A DNA stretch of 20,351 nucleotides from Candidatus Gorgonimonas leptogorgiae. Its GTDB lineage: Bacteria; Pseudomonadota; Gammaproteobacteria; Pseudomonadales; Endozoicomonadaceae. Shown here in pieces: positions 15,304 through 20,351 of this stretch. Numbering within the stretch: position 1 is the first letter of the stretch; the number at the start of each line of letters is the position of its first letter. Under the pieces are notes generated by a model that saw only the letters and a list, made by a program, of their open reading frames with translations, searched no databases and had not been told where the DNA came from. Made by a program: the position numbers and the translations under genes. The DNA is taken from assembly GCA_929200515.1 (NCBI GenBank), contig CAKNAD010000016.1, positions 1 to 20,351 of the forward strand, read 5' to 3'.

Positions 15304-15611
15304 CAGTTATTAAAATATATACACGTAGCAGGTGAAAATGCTAGGTTTCAGGACTAAGTAAAATGGTTTAATTCAAAGCAAAATACTACCCGAATGCAAG
15401 TGCATTTCAAAGTGTTTTAACAATGAAGTAGACCTTGTTAATAGCCCCAAAGGGCGAGGCTTCTAAGCTTTTATCTTGCGTTAGTATTTCTTGATTTAGT
15501 CGTCTCTAAATCTGCGAAATACTGCCTTAGCTAAAAACTTATAATTACTTGCTAAAAACTTGCATTGTCATCTGCAAGACGTATACTCTCTTTACTATTT
15601 TAGGTATTTTC
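15304..15611. other. Spacer between xseA and tmk
   Basis: More than half of this spacer is repeat copy B (15324-15504). The remaining ~100 bp before tmk shows no feature beyond the tmk ribosome-binding site. The upstream TTG frame entering tmk is not supported. Confidence 0.6.
15324..15504 (+). repeat. ~180-bp repeat, copy B (3' of xseA)
   Basis: This is the plus-strand counterpart of 61-240 (minus), alignable end to end. It again begins just after a stop codon, in the orientation of the upstream gene. The central hairpin is conserved: AATGC (15393-15397) with GCATT (15402-15406) around an AAGT loop, and an outer stem 15380-15386 with 15412-15418. A 30-nt core around it is identical to copy A. 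The mini-hairpin here is GCCC-CAAA-GGGC, against CCC-TAGA-GGG in copy A. Confidence 0.85.
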
Positions 15612-16274
15612 ATGCAGCTAACACATAATGGGATTTTTATTAGCGTAGAAGGGATTGAAGGAGCAGGGAAAAGCTCTGCGATGCTTACTATAACTAACTG
15701 GTTAACAGATAAAGGCATTAACATTACTACAACTAGAGAACCAGGTGGTACTAAAATAGCTGAAGAAATACGACAACTGATACTATCACATAACGAAGAA
15801 AATATACATTTCATTACTGAATTGTTATTGTTTTTTGCTGCTAGATCACAAAATATACATAATTGTATATTACCTGCTTTAAAATCTGGAAATGCTGTTA
15901 TTGCGGATAGATTTATCGATGCTACTTTTGCTTATCAACAAGGCGGTCGCGGGATATCAGAACAAACTATTTCAATATTAGAAAAACTCGTATTAAACGA
16001 TTTAAAACCAGATTTAACCATACTATTAGATGTAACTGTTGATACCGGTATGGCTAGAATAAAAAATAGAGCAGAATTAAATAAACAGCAACCTGATCGT
16101 ATAGAGCAAGAAAAATTGGATTTTTTTACTAATGTAAGAAACTGCTATTTGCAACGTGCTGAAAAATTTAATGATCGCATAGTTATTGTTGATGCTAATC
16201 AAAGTTTACAGGATGTTAGTAAACAATTAGAAACTATTTTATCTAAAAAATTAAGTAAATATTTTGCAAAGTAG
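15612..16274 (+). CDS. tmk: Thymidylate kinase
   Basis: Tmk phosphorylates dTMP to dTDP, an essential step to dTTP. With the ATG at 15612 the protein has 220 residues, close to the family's ~210. It has the P-loop GIEGAGKS at 14-21, TREPGG at 41-46, an ADRF motif at 98-101, and a LID region ending in PDRIEQEK. A longer frame from TTG at 15549 adds 21 residues with no family counterpart, while the ATG has TAGG about 8 nt upstream, so the later start is chosen. The stop overlaps the presumed TTG start of holB by 11 nt, suggesting translational coupling. The order tmk-holB-pilZ is common in gammaproteobacteria. Confidence 0.96.
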   Translation: MQLTHNGIFISVEGIEGAGKSSAMLTITNWLTDKGINITTTREPGGTKIAEEIRQLILSHNEENIHFITELLLFFAARSQNIHNCILPALKSGNAVIADRFIDATFAYQQGGRGISEQTISILEKLVLNDLKPDLTILLDVTVDTGMARIKNRAELNKQQPDRIEQEKLDFFTNVRNCYLQRAEKFNDRIVIVDANQSLQDVSKQLETILSKKLSKYFAK

Positions 16275-17277
16275 TAAAGAAGTCAATGATCATTACCTTG
16301 AGAGCGAATTATTACCTTGGCATCAGCATCAATGGAATATTTTTATCAGACAGGTTCAACACAAAAAACTTGCACATGCGTATTTGCTCTGCGGTGCGGA
16401 AAATCTTGGTAAAAGTCAGTTTGCATTAACCATGGCTAAATGGATTTTATGTAAGCAGTTTAATCCTAGTGAATGCAATATGTCTTGTCAAGGTTGCATC
16501 TTGCTAAATTCTAATAGCCATCCAGATTTAATCCATGTTAATCCGAGTAAAAAAAATACTGATATCAAGATAGACCAAATCCGTGATTTCACGGAAATAA
16601 TAGCTCAAACAGCTAAGTTAGGCGGGTATAAAGTAGCTATATTATCTCCAGCAGATAACATGAATAAATATGCAGCTAATGCTCTGTTAAAAACACTTGA
16701 AGAACCTAGTGCAGATACTGTAATAATTTTAGTATCATCTAATCAAGCTAAATTATTGCCAACTATACGTAGTCGTTGCCAAAAAATAATATTTACTAAT
16801 CCTTCATTAAATATATCTTCTAGCTGGCTTGCAAATAAAGTTTCTAACCAAGAGAAAATAAAGGAGTTATTATATATTAGTAATAATTCGCCCATAAAAG
16901 CGGCGGATAACTCTACAGCAAAAAAGAATTACTACCAAGAGTTTGTTAAAGCAATATCTAATATGCTGAAAGGTAAAAAATCTATAGTAGAAACTGCTAA
17001 AGATTTACAAGATCACGAGCTTGATAATTTGTTATCTTGGATGCTAGGTTGGATTAATGACAGCATAATTTTTGCTTTAACTAAAGATAAACAACTAATA
17101 CATGAAGCTTCATTTGCTATTGCTAAATTTTTTTCTAGCAATAATACAATTGTTAAACTATTTGAATTGCATGATTATCTAATAAAGCAACAAAAAGTGC
17201 TAATACAGCATATAAATACTAATAAGCAAATGCTAATGGAAGCTATATTTTGTCGATATATTGAATTAGTCATGTAG
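16264..17277 (+). CDS. holB: DNA polymerase III delta' subunit
   Basis: HolB is the delta' subunit of the clamp-loader complex that places the beta clamp on primed DNA. The 337-residue protein (E. coli 334) has a P-loop-like GAENLGKS at 44-51. Four Cys form a zinc module at 63, 71, 75 and 78. The AAA+ core includes ANALLKTLEEPS at ~138-149 and the SRC motif in RSRC at 169-172. The start is inferred to be TTG at 16264: an in-frame stop lies just upstream at 16252-16254, and no in-frame ATG occurs before residue 57, well inside the conserved domain. It overlaps the end of tmk. Confidence 0.93.
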   Translation: MQSSKEVNDHYLESELLPWHQHQWNIFIRQVQHKKLAHAYLLCGAENLGKSQFALTMAKWILCKQFNPSECNMSCQGCILLNSNSHPDLIHVNPSKKNTDIKIDQIRDFTEIIAQTAKLGGYKVAILSPADNMNKYAANALLKTLEEPSADTVIILVSSNQAKLLPTIRSRCQKIIFTNPSLNISSSWLANKVSNQEKIKELLYISNNSPIKAADNSTAKKNYYQEFVKAISNMLKGKKSIVETAKDLQDHELDNLLSWMLGWINDSIIFALTKDKQLIHEASFAIAKFFSSNNTIVKLFELHDYLIKQQKVLIQHINTNKQMLMEAIFCRYIELVM

Positions 17278-17338
17278 CTCTAGCAAGAGTTTTTCTAACT
17301 TAATAACAATATTATTTTATCTATTAACGAGGTTAGCA

Positions 17339-17674
17339 ATGAGTGAAAAAATAAAAGGGATGCTATCTTTGCAAATAACTGATATTGAAGAATTAGAAAA
17401 ATCTTACATGCCTTTTTTAGAAAATGGCGGCATTTTTATTCCTACAGAGAGTTTTTATAATATAGGCGATACAATTCTTGTTAGTCTTAATTTATTAGAC
17501 GATGTAGAACCTGTGTCTATATTAGGAACTATAGTATGGATTACACCTAAAAGTTGTCATGAACACAGTCCTGGAGTAGGTGTTAGCTTTAATAAAGACA
17601 ACTTAAAACTAAGAAACAAAATAGAATCCCATTTAGTAGATTCTAATAATAGCCATCCTAGTTATACCATTTAA
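17339..17674 (+). CDS. pilZ: Type IV pilus PilZ-domain protein
   Basis: PilZ is a small cytoplasmic protein needed for type IV pilus biogenesis; it works with the PilB/FimX machinery and, in its canonical form, does not bind c-di-GMP. The 111 residues match the family, with YMPFLENGGIFIPT (23-36), GTIVWITP (63-70) and PGVGVSF (78-84). The RxxxR c-di-GMP motif is absent, as usual for this class. The ATG at 17339 has GAGG 6 nt upstream. It follows holB by 61 bp. Two hairpins and a T-rich run follow the stop. Confidence 0.94.
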   Translation: MSEKIKGMLSLQITDIEELEKSYMPFLENGGIFIPTESFYNIGDTILVSLNLLDDVEPVSILGTIVWITPKSCHEHSPGVGVSFNKDNLKLRNKIESHLVDSNNSHPSYTI

Positions 17675-17683
17675 GCTCCTTAA

Positions 17684-17757
17684 AAGTATGCGCTTATTAG
17701 CGCTACTGCTTTGATGCCCTTCCATGCAGTGGTGAATATTTTTAATAATATATTTTT
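17684..17757. terminator. Tandem hairpins between convergent pilZ and the small unknown gene
   Basis: First hairpin: GCGC (17690-17693) with GCGC (17700-17703), extended by AGT/ACT. Second: ACTGC (17705-17709) with GCAGT (17726-17730), extended by ATG/CAT past a bulge. The two overlap at the ACT and are followed by T-rich sequence at 17738-17757. This is probably the end of the tmk-holB-pilZ unit. Confidence 0.5.
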
Positions 17758-17765
17758 TTAAGTTT

Positions 17766-18122
17766 TTATCTTCGATTGTGAGGCTGTTTATCCGTGGTCT
17801 CATCAATATATGTAACAATTTTTGAGAAATCAACATCCTTGTTATATAAAAATTGTGTGCTAGTTATAGTATCTTTAGTAGGATCTGTGATATAGGGTAC
17901 TACATTAGCCTCTTCAGCTTTGCTTAATCTCTCAAATAGTGATTTAGAGCAATCATCTGTATATTTTATAATAGCATCAATAGCCGACTCAGATAAACTT
18001 GGTGTAGAAGACATATTAAACCTTGCGGATCTAGTAAGGCTAAGTTCATTACAGGGCATTATAGGGTTATTGTTTTGTGGTGTATAATAAGTTTTAATAT
18101 ATTGCATATCTAAATTAATCAT
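17766..18122 (-). CDS. Small unrecognised protein (118 aa)
   Basis: I do not recognise this protein. The ATG at 18122 has no clear Shine-Dalgarno; Met6 is an alternative start. It has no signal peptide, membrane helix or cysteine motif (a single Cys). The N-terminal ~45 residues are Asn/Pro/Ser-rich and probably disordered. The middle (~45-75) looks helical and charged (AIDAIIKYTDDCSKSLFERL, then SKAEEA), and the tail is polar and basic (KQPHNRR). Composition resembles the neighbouring 348-residue protein and the protein at 8563. The frame is short, so a noncoding frame cannot be fully excluded, but it fills the space between two terminator-like structures. Confidence 0.5.
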   Translation of the reverse strand: MINLDMQYIKTYYTPQNNNPIMPCNELSLTRSARFNMSSTPSLSESAIDAIIKYTDDCSKSLFERLSKAEEANVVPYITDPTKDTITSTQFLYNKDVDFSKIVTYIDETTDKQPHNRR

Positions 18123-18434
18123 AATTGTTTTATACCATAAGTAGAAAGTAAGCTGTTAAAAAATATTATTTTTATAGTCGGATTCACCTCTAAAAATTTA
18201 TTAAATTTTATCACATAAAAGTTTCTAATAAATATTTTACCACTTTTCAAATTTATTAGTTTTTAAATTAAACATTAGTTCAAAATATAGGTGGTTCAAG
18301 TAGGTGAAGATGTCATTTAGTTCCATAAAAAAACGATTTTCACCAAAATATTTTTAGGTACTTTCTGTAGCATAGTGGCTAGATTTAAGAGCATGATCTA
18401 AAGTAGATAAACTAGGTTTATCATTTTTTTTAAT
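18123..18434. other. Spacer between two leftward unknown genes
   Basis: This is AT-rich and noncoding. It includes a weak AAGTA-family match near 18293-18312, an inverted pair GGTGAA/TTCACC around it, and a hairpin near 18406-18431. Confidence 0.5.
18406..18431. terminator. Hairpin with T-run beyond the stop of the 348-aa gene
   Basis: GATAAAC (18406-18412) and GTTTATC (18416-18422) form a perfect 7-bp stem with a 3-nt loop. Eight T (18424-18431) follow on the plus strand. The gene it would end lies on the minus strand, where the run is A before the stem, so it may be bidirectional. Confidence 0.4.
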
Positions 18435-19481
18435 TCAACTTTTAGCAACACTTGATAGCCAATTAATTGCTTCAGGGTCTAGCTCAGAATCTAGATGCTC
18501 GAAAATTGTATAGTTGTTATTGCCATTTGGAGCAATAGCAAACTTTTTATATAATATTTCGTCACTAGAACAATTTTGTAGTATTTGTAATGCTTGATCA
18601 AAATTTTTATTTTTTAATAAATGATATAACGTAAACATTATAAATTCAGGATGGTTGTTATAGATAATCTCAAAGTTTTTATTTAGTGAAGAAAGTGCGA
18701 AATCTAAATTGTTATGTTCTATTTGTTCTTCCAAGAACCAAGTAAGATAAATAGAGAAAGTACTTTGTGCCACTTTATTATCTAAAGTTGCGAAGCTTCT
18801 TATTTGTTCTATTATAAAGTGTAATAAGTCTTCAGGATGGGTGTATTCAAGGTGATGCATAAACCACTCTATACAGGTGAATTTACTGAAGATAAAAGAT
18901 AAACGCTTATGACTTTGGGTATAAAGATATTTGGTTAAATCCTCTTTGTTATTAGCTAGAGCTAGATTAAATGCTTCATATATAGCAAAACCATTTTCAC
19001 GGTATCTGTTGTGATCAGGTTCATTTTTTGAGAATGATTTTTCCTGTGTTTCTAAATAATCAATTATCACTCTACAAACTGGAATATTATCATTTTTTGT
19101 GGCTATTAGTAAGAGGGGTTTTATTGTAGAAATATCTATCTTTTTACGAAATATATTGGGGAGAAATTTTACACTACCAAAATTATTTAATATATCTTTA
19201 AGTTTGTCTGCCACTAATGTTTGATCAGGTTGCCGACACATAATATCAAATATTTTCTCTGTTGGAATATCTGTAGAGTTAAAATAAAAATCAGATGTTT
19301 TTTCTAATAGAGTAGTAGTTTTATAGTCTGTTATTTTAGTATTGTTATGTGTTATAGAAGGTATGATATTATCAGAAGAGTTGCTAGCAACACCAACAAG
19401 TAAATTAGCATTATTTGGCTGATGTATTGGTTCTTCTATATAAGCATTATTTATTGATGTTATTGAATGGTTTATGTTCAT
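18435..19481 (-). CDS. Unrecognised helical protein, perhaps with ankyrin-like repeats (348 aa)
   Basis: I do not recognise this protein. The ATG at 19481 is preceded by AAAGGG at slightly long spacing. The first ~60 residues are Asn/Ser/Thr/Ile-rich and look disordered. From ~70 on it is mostly alpha-helical with repeat-like pairs. Stretches such as KPLLLIATKNDNIPVCRVII (~121-140) and IYEAFNLALANNKEDLTKYL (~167-186) resemble degenerate ankyrin helices, and later parts (~255-305) resemble other helical repeats. There is no signal peptide or membrane segment. Single-copy helical-repeat proteins with disordered ends are common among effectors of intracellular bacteria, but no effector function can be read here. 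An AAGTA hairpin lies ~60 nt upstream. Confidence 0.7.
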   Translation of the reverse strand: MNINHSITSINNAYIEEPIHQPNNANLLVGVASNSSDNIIPSITHNNTKITDYKTTTLLEKTSDFYFNSTDIPTEKIFDIMCRQPDQTLVADKLKDILNNFGSVKFLPNIFRKKIDISTIKPLLLIATKNDNIPVCRVIIDYLETQEKSFSKNEPDHNRYRENGFAIYEAFNLALANNKEDLTKYLYTQSHKRLSFIFSKFTCIEWFMHHLEYTHPEDLLHFIIEQIRSFATLDNKVAQSTFSIYLTWFLEEQIEHNNLDFALSSLNKNFEIIYNNHPEFIMFTLYHLLKNKNFDQALQILQNCSSDEILYKKFAIAPNGNNNYTIFEHLDSELDPEAINWLSSVAKS

Positions 19482-19541
19482 TGTTATTTTAACCCTTTAT
19501 TTTTTATTAAAATATTTAGCTTATTATCTAAAAAGTGATTA

Positions 19542-19566
19542 TATACCTTTAAGTAGAAGATGTATA
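19542..19566 (+). repeat. AAGTA-loop hairpin upstream of the 348-aa gene
   Basis: On the plus strand the core is CTTT-AAGTA-GAAG (one T-G pair), flanked by TATAC paired with GTATA. It lies between the divergent 348-aa gene and the tRNA genes. Confidence 0.6.
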
Positions 19567-19698
19567 GATAAATCAAACACATAATGATTTTATGTTTTCA
19601 ATATTGGTTGAAACAATGAATGTAATAAATTTCTCGAATAAAATTATATCGATTTTAACAGGAGAAGTTAGAAAAAGTAAAAAAAGCATAAAAAAGGC

Positions 19699-19726
19699 TT
19701 GATTTTTTTATTCATTTAGTTAATAT
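19699..19726 (+). promoter_or_regulatory. Likely promoter of the tRNA pair
   Basis: TTGATT (19699-19704) and TAATAT (19721-19726) are 16 bp apart. The -10 ends 9 nt before the mature tRNA-Ser, leaving a very short leader. Confidence 0.5.
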
Positions 19727-19735
19727 GTACTGATC

Positions 19736-19828
19736 GGTGAGGTGGCCGAGTGGCTGAAGGCGCTCCCCTGCTAAGGGAGTATGCGGCTTGTACCCGTATC
19801 GAGGGTTCGAATCCCTCCCTCACCGCCA
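19736..19828 (+). tRNA. tRNA-Ser (anticodon GCU)
   Basis: This is a 93-nt class II tRNA with a long variable arm. The acceptor GGTGAGG (19736-19742) pairs with CCTCACC (19818-19824), followed by G and an encoded CCA (19826-19828). The anticodon loop CTGCTAA gives GCU, reading AGC/AGU. The T-loop GGTTCGAATCC is canonical. Confidence 0.97.
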
Positions 19829-19847
19829 ACAAGGAACTGTTTGCGTT

Positions 19848-19924
19848 GCGCTTGTAGCTCAGCTGGATAGAGTACCTGGCTACGAACCAGGCGGTCGGAG
19901 GTTCGAATCCTCCCGAGCGCGCCA
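19848..19924 (+). tRNA. tRNA-Arg (anticodon ACG)
   Basis: This is a 77-nt tRNA with acceptor GCGCTTG (19848-19854) paired to CGAGCGC (19914-19920, one G-U), then G and an encoded CCA. The anticodon loop CTACGAA gives ACG; the wobble A is normally converted to inosine by TadA so that CGN codons are read. It lies 19 nt after tRNA-Ser, probably in one transcript. Confidence 0.97.
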
Positions 19925-19976
19925 ATGTTTTCTCTATAAAGTTATATTATTATAAATAATATTTATTTTAAGTATA

Positions 19977-20351
19977 TCAATACGATAAATCCATATGTAG
20001 TATTTTTTCTGTTAGTTCACTGTTTAAGTTTTTCATTTGCAAGTAGTTTTTAAATTTATTTTTATCAAGTTTAAATTCCCATTCCCCATCGCTAAAGTTA
20101 CAAATAATTGGTACAAACATATCATGAAAATATCCTGGATACTCAGAACTATAAAAAAAGTCACTATTTAAAGGCAATATTTTTAACCTGATTATAGCTT
20201 TATCCGATTGAATATTAAATACTCCATTACCTAATATTTTACTCTTATTGGTGTAGGCCTCTATATTAAAAATATTTATTTTTTTATTTTCTAGAGTTAT
20301 TTTAGCTTTTATTTTATTAAAGTGTGTTTTGGCAATAGCTTCGTTATATTC
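19977..20351 (-). CDS. C-terminal part of a large protein, possibly AsmA-like (partial)
   Basis: The frame is open without a stop from the TGA at 19977-19979 to the window edge, giving 124 residues; the TTG at 20177 is not a real start. The visible part alternates short polar beta strands (KIKAKITLENKKINIFNIEA, then GNGVFNIQSDKAIIRLKIL) and ends in a VPIICNFSDGEWEFKLDKN-type segment. This strand-turn-strand style with a G.G near the middle and a VP...G segment near the end is reminiscent of the C-terminus of AsmA/TamB-type envelope proteins, which help move or control outer-membrane lipids. That assignment is inference from pattern. The 5' end lies outside the window. Confidence 0.55.
   Translation of the reverse strand, partial: EYNEAIAKTHFNKIKAKITLENKKINIFNIEAYTNKSKILGNGVFNIQSDKAIIRLKILPLNSDFFYSSEYPGYFHDMFVPIICNFSDGEWEFKLDKNKFKNYLQMKNLNSELTEKILHMDLSY

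Noticed and set aside
15545..15814. Minus-strand 89-aa frame
   Set aside because: It is antisense to the conserved P-loop region of tmk.
17633..17836. Minus-strand 67-aa frame
   Set aside because: It overlaps the pilZ end, the tandem hairpins and the small unknown gene, and shows no family feature.
2236..19566. AAGTA hairpins as a CRISPR array
   Set aside because: Copies are far apart, of both orientations and without regular spacers.
19716..19925. Minus-strand 69-aa frame with GGFEPP and REGFEPS motifs
   Set aside because: It is the antisense of the two tRNA genes; this peptide pattern is a well-known artefact of reading tRNAs in reverse.

Overview
This is an AT-rich (by eye about 70% A+T), loosely packed bacterial segment. 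The gene set points to a gammaproteobacterium: a FimV-type LysM/TPR protein, the tmk-holB-pilZ block, a DUF3581 protein, E. coli-like enolase, GalE and WecA, and XseA. High AT, long spacers and several unrecognised single-copy proteins suggest a host-associated lineage, possibly Legionellales-like. That placement is inference; no rRNA or marker tree is available here.

Layout. Bases 1-250 hold the possible tail of a rightward gene and copy A of a ~180-bp repeat. A minus-strand block follows: fimV, then a MurJ/MviN-family flippase and a WecA-like phosphoglycosyltransferase that look like an operon (wecA first). About 1.9 kb of AT-rich sequence (5253-7418) surrounds a single small RRM protein gene. 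Next come rightward galE, an unrecognised protein with a Cys-His-Asp pattern, eno and a MaoC-type hydratase, which converges on a leftward DUF3581 gene. A leftward lipoprotein-like gene diverges from xseA. Repeat copy B follows xseA, then tmk, holB and pilZ. The right end has two leftward unknown genes, tRNA-Ser(GCU) and tRNA-Arg(ACG), and the 3' part of a leftward gene that may be AsmA-like.

How genes work together. WecA and the flippase would start and translocate a lipid-linked glycan, and GalE supplies UDP-galactose-type sugars. FimV and PilZ both belong to type IV pilus or polar-organisation biology, although no pilus structural gene is present. XseA, Tmk and HolB belong to DNA metabolism.

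The most unusual signals are noncoding. (1) The ~180-bp repeat occurs twice, each time just 3' of a gene and in that gene's orientation, with a conserved central stem-loop. (2) A family of ~22-30-bp intergenic hairpins shares an AAGTA loop with changing but mostly paired stems. (3) Two candidate structured small RNAs lie on the minus strand near 12.4-12.5 kb and 6.04-6.12 kb. (4) There is a 70-bp nested palindrome upstream of galE and a mirrored promoter box between the lipoprotein gene and xseA. No CRISPR array, IS element or phage gene was seen.
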